Shown: one piece after another, positions 46,095 through 53,795 of the stretch
Layout of the letters: the number at the start of each line of letters is the position of its first letter
How positions within the stretch are numbered: position 1 is the stretch's first letter
DNA from: VXPQ01 sp965117025
GTDB lineage: Bacteria; Bacteroidota; Rhodothermia; Rhodothermales; VXPQ01
NCBI GenBank assembly: GCA_965117025.1
Contig: OZ220746.1
Location: 1,054,001-1,118,000 of the forward strand
Direction of reading: 5' to 3'
DNA: 64,000 nt
Notes under the pieces: generated by a model
What the model was told of the DNA's origin: nothing
Databases searched by the model: none
What the model saw: the letters and a program-made list of their open reading frames with translations, nothing else
Position numbers and translations under genes: made by a program

Positions 46095-46262
46095 TTATGG
46101 GTTGAACGGCTTCCCTTCCGTCAAAAACGCCGTACGAGAATAAAGGCCGCAATCCTGTCGGGAAATCCCCTCTGAATTCCCTGGCCCTTTCGATTATTCC
46201 GCCATCTCCGTATGGGCGGGAATGCACAGAATTGTGAATTTTTCTTGCAATTTTGTGGCATT

Positions 46263-46282
46263 ATGCTGTACTTATACAGCAT
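46263..46282 (+). promoter_or_regulatory. Operator-like 8-bp inverted repeat upstream of the small membrane protein
   Basis: ATGCTGTA (46263-46270) and TACAGCAT (46275-46282) are perfect complements with a 4-bp spacer, 77 bp before the start at 46360, in an AT-rich stretch. A GCTGTATAC partial repeat follows at about 46291. The position would suit an operator or a promoter-proximal stem. Confidence 0.55.
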
Positions 46283-46359
46283 GATGACTGCGCTGTATAC
46301 CGTCACGGCTGTGTGATGGTGCAGTCCGTGACCCACCCACTTATTCTAAGGAGGTAAAA

Positions 46360-46686
46360 ATGGCAGTCAGAATTATTATCGGTTTGATCACCCTCTTGGC
46401 GATTGTGGAGGGCCTGGCCCCCAACGCAATCCCCACGGAGATCGTGGCGCTTCTATTGGCCATTCTGGGCTTGGTCTATGCGGCGATGGCGATTGACGCC
46501 GAGGATGCTACAGCCTATCTGGTGGTTACTTTAGCGGTCGGCGGCGCTGCGACCATGGATGTGATGAGCCATATCCATGTGGTTGGCTCCTACCTGGACG
46601 CTATCGTCGATCAGGCAAGTATAGCGCTGTTCGCCGGGGTTATCACCATACTCGCAGTAAGGGTGTTAAACCGCCTCAAGGGTTAA
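46360..46686 (+). CDS. Small multi-pass membrane protein with strong Shine-Dalgarno site
   Basis: The 108-residue protein is almost entirely hydrophobic, with about four membrane segments (near 4-20, 26-46, 51-69 and 76-103) joined by short acidic loops (AIDAEDATA). I recognise no named family. It is preceded by AAGGAGGT at 46348-46355, a perfect Shine-Dalgarno sequence; most other genes here lack one. Codon use is less GC-biased than in its neighbours, a long hairpin follows, and the gene stands alone just after a tRNA. Together these suggest acquisition from another lineage or a highly expressed stand-alone gene. Function unknown. Confidence 0.8.
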   Translation: MAVRIIIGLITLLAIVEGLAPNAIPTEIVALLLAILGLVYAAMAIDAEDATAYLVVTLAVGGAATMDVMSHIHVVGSYLDAIVDQASIALFAGVITILAVRVLNRLKG

Positions 46687-46701
46687 CCTAACCTTATGAA
46701 G

Positions 46702-46744
46702 GGCGGATGAGCGGCCTGCAACCTCTTGCAGCCGCTCATCCGCC
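46702..46744 (+). terminator. Strong hairpin after the small membrane-protein gene
   Basis: GGCGGATGAGCGGC (46702-46715) pairs perfectly with GCCGCTCATCCGCC (46731-46744). The stem continues through one bulged C into TGCA/TGCA around a 6-nt loop. It starts 15 bp after the stop. No T-tract follows, so it may stabilise the 3' end rather than act as a textbook intrinsic terminator. Confidence 0.7.
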
Positions 46745-47173
46745 TGGAGAACCGGCTCCATTCCGTCCATCATCCTGCTCGTAGCCCGCATAGCGTTCCC
46801 GAGAGGATGATGAATAGTATCCGCGACGACGACCCTGGACATCCCGGTCTCGATGCGGAAAGGAGACTTTTTGCCCGAAATGGCGAAAATTCTCTTGCTG
46901 TCGTTTTTCTTCTGCATTCATCTCTTTTCTCCCGAAACCGGCGACCTGCTGACACAAGATCATGTCAGTATCGATCTCTTCGGTAAACGAATCCCGGGAA
47001 AAACGCGGTCGCAAACTCATCTGCGAATAACGCCCGCATCGGCACAACATGGCGCGGCGCATTGCGCGTGGAGGTTATCTGTTGGCTTCTACCCGGCGAT
47101 ACTATGGATCCGGTGCATGCCGGATCCGTTAGCATGCGTGATCTGTGTTGCTGCGTTGTAAAAACCCCGGTCC
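46745..47173. other. Intergenic region, 429 bp, no confident gene
   Basis: A possible frame at 46882-47161 begins with a hydrophobic stretch (MAKILLLSFFFCIHLFS), but the rest has no protein-like pattern. A GGATCCG/CGGATCC hairpin lies at 47106-47127. The region must contain the antiporter promoter, but no element is clear enough to call. Confidence 0.4.
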
Positions 47174-48844
47174 ATGCCCGAAATCTATTACCTCAAGGAT
47201 CTGGTCATCGTACTGGGAGCGGCGATTGTGGTCGTAACGGCCCTGCGCCGCGCAGGGGTCCCGTCGATTGCCGGGTTTATTTTAACGGGCGCTCTGGTCG
47301 GACCCACGGCACTGGGCCTCGTGGACGATACGCATCAGGTTGAAGTCCTGGCTGAAATCGGTATCGTCCTGCTGCTTTTCGGTATCGGTCTGGAGCTTTC
47401 TATCGATCGACTGCGGCGTTTCTGGAGAGCCGTACTACTGGGCGGAGGCATTCAGGTAACCCTCACGGTGGCATGCACCGCCGTAGCAGCCAACTGGTTT
47501 GGTCTGGCGCCGGGCCCTGCAATATTTCTGGGCTGCGTCGTCGCCGTATCCAGCACCGCCGTGGTTCTGCGCGGTCTCTCCACACGGGGCGAACTGGAAG
47601 CGCCTCACGGGCGGCTGGCTGTCGGCATGCTCGTCTTCCAGGACTTGTGCGTGGTTCCGATGATCCTGGCCGTGCCCATTCTGGCCGGAGGAGGCGGAAC
47701 CGTTCAGGAAATCCTGCTTGCGGCCGGCACGGCACTGGGCATTCTTGCGGGCGTGCTGGTCGCAGCCCGTTATCTGGTCCCCCGTTTGCTTACCTTCGTG
47801 GCCAGGACAAGGCAGCGGGATATCTTTATTCTTGCCGTATTTCTCGTGTGCTTCGGAATCGCATGGGCTCTGTCGTTAGCGGGAATCTCCCTGGCGCTCG
47901 GAGCCTTTCTGGCAGGAATGATCGTCGCCGGAAGCGAGTTTCGTCACCAGGCGATGTCGGATCTGATCCCTGCACGCGAAGTGTTCGCCAGCCTCTTTTT
48001 CGTTTCCGTGGGCATGCTGCTGGATGTTTCGGATGTGTTTGAGCATCTGGTGTCGACCGTTGGGCTTCTCGGTATCATTCTCGCGGGGAAATTCACGATC
48101 ATCCTTGGAACCGCACTGATTCTGCGACTGCCTCTTCGCGTGGGGATCCTGTCGGCGGCCACCCTGTGCCAGATCGGCGAATTCTCGTTCGTGCTTTTGA
48201 ACACCGCTTCGGGAACCGGACTTCTGGGAGCCACGCTATCCCACAACCTGCTGACGGCGATCATCCTGTCCATGCTGCTTACGCCCGTGGGCGCCACACT
48301 CGCTCCCAAACTGGCCCTTAGCGCGGCCCGCGTCCCATGGCTGAATCGGGTGCTGGATGCGGAGCCTCCCGGTATCGATGTTCACGAACCGCACAGCGGG
48401 CACGTAATCATTGCCGGCTATGGCTTGACGGGCCGGGAAGTTTGCAGGGCTGTCCGGGACACAGGGATTCCATCTATTGTCGTCGATGTAAACGCCGATA
48501 ACGTCCGGGCGGCAAAAGCCGCCGGAAACCGGGCGGTGCTTGGAGATATTACCCAACAGGAAGTGCTGAAGACACTTGGATGCAAGGATGCCCGGCTGGT
48601 GGTAATAAGCATCAATGACGCCAGAGCCACCGAGCTTGCGGTCGGCGCCATTCGTAAAACAGCTCCCGACCTCACCATCATCGCGCGCGCCTGGTACGAC
48701 ATAGACAAGGATTCTCTGTACGACGCCGGCGCCACGGAGGTCATTACGGCAGAAAACACGACAAGCGGCGTAATCGTCCGTTCCATGATTACAGCACTAC
48801 ATTCCACAGAAACAGAAACGCAGGGCGTATCCCCTGTCCACTAA
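47174..48844 (+). CDS. CPA2-family cation:proton antiporter with TrkA-N domain
   Basis: The 556-residue membrane protein has an Na+/H+-exchanger-type domain of about 12 segments (to about 385). Recognisable parts are LLLFGIGLELSIDRLRRFW, VAVSSTAVVLRGLSTRGELE, GMLVFQDLCVVPMILAVPIL and FVSVGMLLDVSDVF. A cytoplasmic TrkA-N/RCK nucleotide-binding domain follows (about 410-545, IIAGYGLTGREVCRAVRDTG). This is the KefB/KefC/YbaL class, exchanging K+ or Na+ for protons under nucleotide control. It lies 12 bp before a carbonic anhydrase gene, which would supply or consume protons. Confidence 0.93.
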   Translation: MPEIYYLKDLVIVLGAAIVVVTALRRAGVPSIAGFILTGALVGPTALGLVDDTHQVEVLAEIGIVLLLFGIGLELSIDRLRRFWRAVLLGGGIQVTLTVACTAVAANWFGLAPGPAIFLGCVVAVSSTAVVLRGLSTRGELEAPHGRLAVGMLVFQDLCVVPMILAVPILAGGGGTVQEILLAAGTALGILAGVLVAARYLVPRLLTFVARTRQRDIFILAVFLVCFGIAWALSLAGISLALGAFLAGMIVAGSEFRHQAMSDLIPAREVFASLFFVSVGMLLDVSDVFEHLVSTVGLLGIILAGKFTIILGTALILRLPLRVGILSAATLCQIGEFSFVLLNTASGTGLLGATLSHNLLTAIILSMLLTPVGATLAPKLALSAARVPWLNRVLDAEPPGIDVHEPHSGHVIIAGYGLTGREVCRAVRDTGIPSIVVDVNADNVRAAKAAGNRAVLGDITQQEVLKTLGCKDARLVVISINDARATELAVGAIRKTAPDLTIIARAWYDIDKDSLYDAGATEVITAENTTSGVIVRSMITALHSTETETQGVSPVH

Positions 48845-48856
48845 AATCCGAACCGG

Positions 48857-49480
48857 ATGATTTCAGCAGTTGAAGCCCTGAAACGTCTGCGAGAAGGCAA
48901 TCGCCGCTTCGTAGACGGAGTTCAGCATATCGAAGCACTCGCAAGCCAGGAAAAACGAAATGATTTGCTCGCGGGTCAGGCGCCCTTTGCAGTGGTCCTG
49001 GCATGCGCAGATTCCCGGGTTCCCGTCGAGCATATTTTCGATCAGGGCTTCGGAGACCTGTTCGTGATCCGCGTTGCCGGAAACATCGCCGGACCGTCTC
49101 AGATAGGCAGCGCAGAGTATGCGGCAAAGCAACTCGGCACGCGGCTTCTCGTCGTGTTAGGCCACACCCGATGCGGTGCGGTCCATGCAACGTTGGAAAG
49201 CCTTCAGCAACCCGGCGGGGAGCTGTCGGAAAATATGGGGTCGATTGTCGATCGAATTCGTCCTGCGGTGGATGCCTTGTTGAAGACGGAACCTGAATGC
49301 GACCGGGATACGTTGATGCGCCACGCGGTGAGGGAAAACGTTCGCAGGTCCGCGGATACGCTGCGGAACGGTTCGGAAATCCTCGGGAAACTTATCGATC
49401 AGGATGGCCTGCGGGTCGTTGGAGCAGAGTATTCCCTGGAATCCGGCAAGGTCGATTTCTTCGATGGTGCGCCAACCTGA
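48857..49480 (+). CDS. Beta-class carbonic anhydrase
   Basis: The 207-residue enzyme interconverts CO2 and bicarbonate. Zinc ligands are Cys50 and Asp52 of CADSRVP, and His103 and Cys106 of LGHTRCGAV, with the Asp52-Arg54 dyad intact. GDLFVIRVAGNIAG is a standard family segment. There is no signal peptide, so it is cytoplasmic. It starts 12 bp after the antiporter stop and is probably co-transcribed with it, suggesting a joint role in pH or bicarbonate balance. Confidence 0.95.
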   Translation: MISAVEALKRLREGNRRFVDGVQHIEALASQEKRNDLLAGQAPFAVVLACADSRVPVEHIFDQGFGDLFVIRVAGNIAGPSQIGSAEYAAKQLGTRLLVVLGHTRCGAVHATLESLQQPGGELSENMGSIVDRIRPAVDALLKTEPECDRDTLMRHAVRENVRRSADTLRNGSEILGKLIDQDGLRVVGAEYSLESGKVDFFDGAPT

Positions 49481-49591
49481 TGAGACAAAGGGCCACGTCA
49501 TCGCAAAATGCCGCCGGGATGGACCCCTCTTGATTTTGACCATAAATCCGTTAAATTTCGAGGGTTTCCAGACAGGCTTACGTTACAAGAT

Positions 49592-50086
49592 ATGGCGGAA
49601 ATCAGGAGCGAGAAGATGACACCGGAATTCAAGACCACACAGATCGACGCACAATCCATTCTTGGCATCCGTACTACGACCACGATGGATAAGCTCGCCA
49701 CCATCATGGGGCCGCTGTTCGGAGAGATATACGGATACATTCAACAAAGTGGTCAACAACCGGCCGGCATGCCCCTGGCCATCTACCACTCGATGGAGGG
49801 CAATACCGTCGATCTCGAGTGCGCAATGCCCGTCGCTTCGCCGATGGAGAGTACGGATCGCATCCGGTCCGGAGAACTTCCCGCCGGAACCGTAGCGACG
49901 GTCACCCATATCGGACCCTACGACGACCTCGGTGGAACCTGGACAGCGCTGGTGAAATGGATCGAGGCCAATGAGTTCGAACCCGCACATGCCCCCTGGG
50001 AGGTATACGTCACCGATCCCGGCGCCGAGCCGGACCCGTCCAAGTGGCGCACCGACATTTTCTTTCCTGTGCGGGATTGCCCGTGA
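49592..50086 (+). CDS. GyrI-like/AraC effector-binding domain protein
   Basis: About 164 residues, with a start at 49592 or 49616. The single domain matches the GyrI-like small-molecule-binding fold: TTQIDAQSILGIRTTTTMDK, MPLAIYHSMEG, DLECAMPVASPM, GTVATVTHIGPYDDLGGTWT and WEVYVTDPG. Such stand-alone domains bind hydrophobic or cationic ligands, and some hydrolyse toxic compounds. No DNA-binding domain is present. It follows the carbonic anhydrase by about 110 bp and precedes a glycosyltransferase. Role unknown. Confidence 0.88.
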   Translation: MAEIRSEKMTPEFKTTQIDAQSILGIRTTTTMDKLATIMGPLFGEIYGYIQQSGQQPAGMPLAIYHSMEGNTVDLECAMPVASPMESTDRIRSGELPAGTVATVTHIGPYDDLGGTWTALVKWIEANEFEPAHAPWEVYVTDPGAEPDPSKWRTDIFFPVRDCP

Positions 50087-50208
50087 ATTCAGGGAATACC
50101 GGCCGTACAGCCGGATTGAACCGTTTCACCGGGAGATCGGTAAGCATGACGATGAAGTTGCGCGTGTGAAATCGCTATGTGGAGATCCGGCCTTAAGGCC
50201 AGGACTGA

Positions 50209-51447
50209 ATGAAATTCGCTCTTCTCGGTTTCGGTACACGCGGGGATGTGCAGCCGTACGTCGCCCTGGGAAAGGCGCTAAAGGCGCACGGCCACGATGT
50301 GCTGCTGGGGGCTCCCGACAATTTCAATGACTGGGTCGAAGGGCACGGCCTGAAGTTCCACGGTCTCGGGATCGATATGGAGGCGTTTCTCCGGTCTCCT
50401 GAGATCCGTCAGGTCATGGCCGGAAACTGGTTCGCTCTTGCAAAGGTCTGGCGACAGATGATTCACCCTATGGTGCTGAACCTTCTGGATAACACCTGGA
50501 AGGCCGGACGAGATGCGGATGTGATCGTATACCATCCCAAAGTCGTCGGCGCCACGGATGTCGCGGAAGTCACCGACGCGCGCCTGGTGTGTGCGGCCCC
50601 GATCCCGCTTTTTCCGACAGGGGCGTTTCCTCTTCTCACTGCAAAGCGAAACTTCGGCCCCCGGCTTAACCGCCTGACCTACAGCGGGTATTACCTGGCC
50701 CGCCCTCCTTATCTGAAAATCATCAATCGCTGGCGTTCCGAGTCTTTGGGGCTTGGCAAGGGGCCGGCGCTTGCTCCTCTCGGGGGCTACAAGGACGGCA
50801 TGGCGACACGGATCTGCGCCGTTTCCCCGTCCGTCATACCCCAGCCGGACGATTGGAATGAGGACACCCACATGACCGGCTACTGGTTTCTCGACGAAGG
50901 GCATGGCTGGCGCCCGGACCCCGCTCTCGCCGACTTCCTCGATGCCGGTGAGCCGCCTGTGTATATCGGCTTCGGATCCATGACCACACAACGCCCCGAC
51001 TATCTCGCGCGACAGATCGTCGAGGGAGTACGACATGCCGGTGTGCGGGCCCTTCTGGCTACGGGTTGGGGCGGTCTGGAAGAGGTCGATGTGCCCGAGA
51101 CGGCACATGTGATCGAGGGGGCTCCACATGATACCTTGTTTCGGCACGTCAGCGCGGTCGTCCACCATGGCGGAGCCGGCACCACGGCGGCCGGCTTGCG
51201 GGCCGGACGACCGACCCTGGTGTGTCCGCTGGCCGTCGACCAACCTTTCTGGGGCCACCGTGTATGGACGTTAGGCTGCGGCCCTGAACCGCAGCGACTC
51301 AAGCGCCTGACCGCCGATTCCTTCGCGCGCGGACTGGAGGAACTGGTCCGGAACGATTCGTACCGCACCCGAGCCGCCGGCGTCGCCCGGTCCATCGCCA
51401 ACGAAGACGGCATTGGCCGCGCTATCGGAATCATCACCGGCGGGTAG
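50209..51447 (+). CDS. GT1-type glycosyltransferase (UGT/MGT-like)
   Basis: The 412-residue GT-B enzyme has the N-terminal motif FALLGFGTRGDVQPYVALGK, typical of sterol/lipid or macrolide glucosyltransferases. Its donor-binding half carries VYIGFGSMTTQ, HVIEGAPHDTLF and HHGGAGTTAAGLRAGRP. It would transfer a sugar from a nucleotide donor to a lipid or small hydrophobic acceptor in the cytoplasm. The acceptor is not identifiable. A 196-bp palindromic element begins 10 bp after its stop. Confidence 0.92.
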   Translation: MKFALLGFGTRGDVQPYVALGKALKAHGHDVLLGAPDNFNDWVEGHGLKFHGLGIDMEAFLRSPEIRQVMAGNWFALAKVWRQMIHPMVLNLLDNTWKAGRDADVIVYHPKVVGATDVAEVTDARLVCAAPIPLFPTGAFPLLTAKRNFGPRLNRLTYSGYYLARPPYLKIINRWRSESLGLGKGPALAPLGGYKDGMATRICAVSPSVIPQPDDWNEDTHMTGYWFLDEGHGWRPDPALADFLDAGEPPVYIGFGSMTTQRPDYLARQIVEGVRHAGVRALLATGWGGLEEVDVPETAHVIEGAPHDTLFRHVSAVVHHGGAGTTAAGLRAGRPTLVCPLAVDQPFWGHRVWTLGCGPEPQRLKRLTADSFARGLEELVRNDSYRTRAAGVARSIANEDGIGRAIGIITGG

Positions 51448-51456
51448 TCCATTCCG

Positions 51457-51652
51457 TATAGGATACTCTGATTAAGTCCGCAAAGCTCAGAGGCTGAAAG
51501 GGGTGCGCTGGCAAGGAATGACGAAGCAGTGTGGCAGGTCCCACATAATGAGGAATGACGCGGCCAGCGTGCCCCTCTCTGTCTCCCGAAGGGCGCTTCA
51601 CGTACAAATGTGAAGCACTGAGCAAAGCGGTTTTGATCAGAGTATCCTATAT
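51457..51652. repeat. Long palindromic element with nested hairpins
   Basis: The ends TATAGGATACTCTGATTAA (51457-51475) and its partner (51634-51652, ending TATCCTATATA) form terminal inverted repeats. Inside are the family core TCCGCAAAGCTCAGAGG (51477-51493) and a 13-bp hairpin, GGGGTGCGCTGGC (51500-51512) with GCCAGCGTGCCCC (51563-51575), pairing fully if G-U is allowed. That hairpin encloses TGTGG/CCACA (51530-51545). A further stem, GCTTCAC/GTGAAGC, lies at 51595-51616. GGAATGACG is repeated at 51515 and 51552. This is the longest member of the window's family and looks like a miniature mobile element or a structured RNA. Confidence 0.85.
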
Positions 51653-51743
51653 ATTTAGCCCACCAAGGACGCAGTCTGCATCCCTTTCGATGGGAACCAC
51701 GAGGCGCGCCCATGCATCATTTTCGCAAGCAAACCATCGTCCC

Positions 51744-52481
51744 ATGCGTAATCCGATTCACAGAACAGCACTCCTTCCGGCGCTTTTAGCCCTGATCCTG
51801 ACCGGCGGCTGCGCCGGACAGGAAGACACTCCGGAAGCTGCTGATACGCAGCCGACTCCCGCCATACGCATCGTCTTCTTCGGGGATTCCATCACCGAAG
51901 TAGGCGCTTTTCCGGGAGGATACGTCACGCTGGTATCCGAGGCCCTAACGGAACGATACCCCGGCGGCGCGGTCGAGGTGATCGGTGCGGGCATAAGCGG
52001 ACATAAGGTGCCCGATCTGCAGGAACGACTCGACCGCGATGTGCTGGTCCATGATCCCACGCATGTAGTGATCTATATCGGCATCAACGATGTCTGGCAT
52101 TTTTATGAATTCGATCACGTCACGGGCACGGAGCGGGAAGTGTTCGAGGAAGGATTGCACGATCTGATCTCGACCATGCAGGGCGCAGGCATACATGTTT
52201 CCCTGTGCACCCCAAGCGTGATCGGGGAAGACCCGGCCAGTGACACGGAGGTCAACCGGGCACTTATAGAATACGCGGATATTTCGCGCGCCGTGGCGGA
52301 AGCTTCCGGAGCCACCCTGTGCGACTTGCGGGCCGCGTTCGAGAACCATCTCGCAGCACACAATCCCGACAAACGCTACGAGGGGGTGCTGACCACCGAC
52401 GGCGTGCACCTCAACGAAGAGGGTAACCGGTTCGTCGCCGACCTGATGCTGGAACACCTGGAACGGTTACTCGAGCAGTGA
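51744..52481 (+). CDS. SGNH/GDSL-hydrolase lipoprotein
   Basis: The 245-residue lipoprotein (LTGGC, Cys23) is an SGNH-type esterase. Block I is FFGDSIT with nucleophile Ser49, then the Gly block in VIGAGISGHKV, YIGINDVWHFYEF with the Asn, and DGVHLNEEG with the Asp-His pair. The set is complete. It likely removes acetyl or other ester groups from carbohydrates at the cell surface, which fits the neighbouring GH16 and sulfatases. The start at 51744 gives the lipoprotein signal. Confidence 0.92.
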   Translation: MRNPIHRTALLPALLALILTGGCAGQEDTPEAADTQPTPAIRIVFFGDSITEVGAFPGGYVTLVSEALTERYPGGAVEVIGAGISGHKVPDLQERLDRDVLVHDPTHVVIYIGINDVWHFYEFDHVTGTEREVFEEGLHDLISTMQGAGIHVSLCTPSVIGEDPASDTEVNRALIEYADISRAVAEASGATLCDLRAAFENHLAAHNPDKRYEGVLTTDGVHLNEEGNRFVADLMLEHLERLLEQ

Positions 52482-52627
52482 GGCAGCGGATATGTTTCCC
52501 GCGAAAACTGTTCCGGCGCTGGCTGGAAGAGCACGAGGAGCGGCTTGCGTTGAAACTGTATCGATACCTGCTTGCCGAGCGTTTCGAGGCCGGGCGGAAA
52601 CCGGCGGATGACGAACAATCTACTTGA
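52478..52627 (+). CDS. Candidate 49-residue basic micro-protein coupled to the SGNH gene
   Basis: A GTG overlapping the SGNH stop (GTGA) opens 49 codons before a TGA. The peptide is helical and charged (RKLFRRWLEEHEERLALKLY, then RYLLAERFEAGRKPADDEQS). It overlaps the convergent GH16 3' end by 8 bp. The coupled start, steady codon pattern and amphipathic helix favour a real gene; the lack of any family and its small size argue against. Confidence 0.4.
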   Translation: MRQRICFPRKLFRRWLEEHEERLALKLYRYLLAERFEAGRKPADDEQST

Positions 52628-53783
52628 CGAGCAGCATCCTTTTCGTCAAAACCGTTTCGGGCGTGGACAATTCGTACAGGTACAAACCCGTCGGCAACCC
52701 CGCCGCGTCGAAAATTTCCGTATGGGTTCCTGGCGCCCGCACGCCATGCACGAGCACCGCCACCTCCCTGCCGACCGCATCGTATACGGCAAGGCGGACA
52801 TGGCCCGTGCGAGGCAGCGTGAAACGAATGGACGTTTCGGGATTGAACGGATTGGGATAGTTCTGATCGAGCCGGGTGCTTGCAGGCAGCTCTTCGGATT
52901 CGGTGCTGACCACCCCGGCGCATTCGTACACGCGCACATAATCGACCTGCAGACGCTGGGGCCAGATGTTCGGATCTATCCCCTGCTGCCCGCCCCATGT
53001 CCCGCCCACGGCGATATTGAAAATAAAATGGAACGGGTGATCGAACGGCCAGTGCCGTTCATCGGCCTGTGGATTAGTCAAGCGTTCGTTCCGAAACGTA
53101 AAATAATGCGTGTCATTGACATAGCCGCGTATATCGGACGGCGTCCATTCCACCGCATAGAGATTGAATTCCGAACGAGCTGTCGGCACCGTAATGAATG
53201 CGCCCTTTGATGTGCCCTTCAAATGATTGTATGCATCCGTATGCACGGTGACATGCACCCGGTCCGGATTAAACCCCACATGCTCCATGATGTCAATCTC
53301 GCCGGCCCGGGGCCACCCTCCATATCGGCTCAGATCCGGCAGCATCCATATGGCGGGCCATGTTCCTCTGCCGGACGGCAGGATAGCGCTGGCCTCGAAC
53401 CGGCCGTAGGTCCATTCCTGTTTCGAAAGCAAACGGGTGGACGTATACCTGCGGCCTGAAAAGGACTCCCGGTGCGCCTCGATGATCAGTCTTCCGTCCT
53501 CGACCCGAACATTCTTCGAACGTGCTGCAGTGTAAAACTGCAACTCCTGATTGCCCCACCCGTGCCCTCCTGTTTCATAGCTCCAATTCGAAGTGTTCGG
53601 AAGGCCCTCCTCGTCGAATTCGTCGCTCCATACCAGATCGCCTACTTCACAAGTGCCTGATCCGGACCTGGATTCCGGGTCGGACGCCTCCACCGGCAGG
53701 GCGTTTACACCGCATAGACACGCCAGGACCGGCAGAAACAAATACCTTGTACAGTTATATGGGATCATTTTCCACCTGCTCAT
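52620..53783 (-). CDS. GH16 endo-beta-glucanase (laminarinase-type) with T9SS sorting domain
   Basis: The 387-residue secreted enzyme has a signal peptide and a GH16 jelly-roll (about 45-288). The catalytic motif is Glu162-Ile-Asp164-Ile-Met-Glu167 in GEIDIMEHVG, preceded by GTWPAIWMLPD. DIRGYVND and FHFIFNIAVGGTWGG complete the laminarinase-type pattern. A T9SS sorting domain follows (about 303-387, LDQNYPNPFNPETSIRF to KRMLLVK). It would cleave beta-1,3 or mixed beta-glucans, or related algal polysaccharides, at the cell surface. It is 12 bp downstream of a sulfatase gene in the same orientation, suggesting a joint attack on a sulfated glycan. Confidence 0.94.
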   Translation of the reverse strand: MSRWKMIPYNCTRYLFLPVLACLCGVNALPVEASDPESRSGSGTCEVGDLVWSDEFDEEGLPNTSNWSYETGGHGWGNQELQFYTAARSKNVRVEDGRLIIEAHRESFSGRRYTSTRLLSKQEWTYGRFEASAILPSGRGTWPAIWMLPDLSRYGGWPRAGEIDIMEHVGFNPDRVHVTVHTDAYNHLKGTSKGAFITVPTARSEFNLYAVEWTPSDIRGYVNDTHYFTFRNERLTNPQADERHWPFDHPFHFIFNIAVGGTWGGQQGIDPNIWPQRLQVDYVRVYECAGVVSTESEELPASTRLDQNYPNPFNPETSIRFTLPRTGHVRLAVYDAVGREVAVLVHGVRAPGTHTEIFDAAGLPTGLYLYELSTPETVLTKRMLLVK

Positions 53784-53795
53784 ACAACATTCACG

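Noticed and set aside
45601..46105. tRNA genes as an integration site for a mobile island
   Set aside because: No integrase and no duplicated tRNA 3' end is visible in the window.
46853..47161. 102-codon frame with a hydrophobic start between the small membrane protein and the antiporter
   Set aside because: Only the first 17 residues look protein-like and there is no start context; too weak to call.
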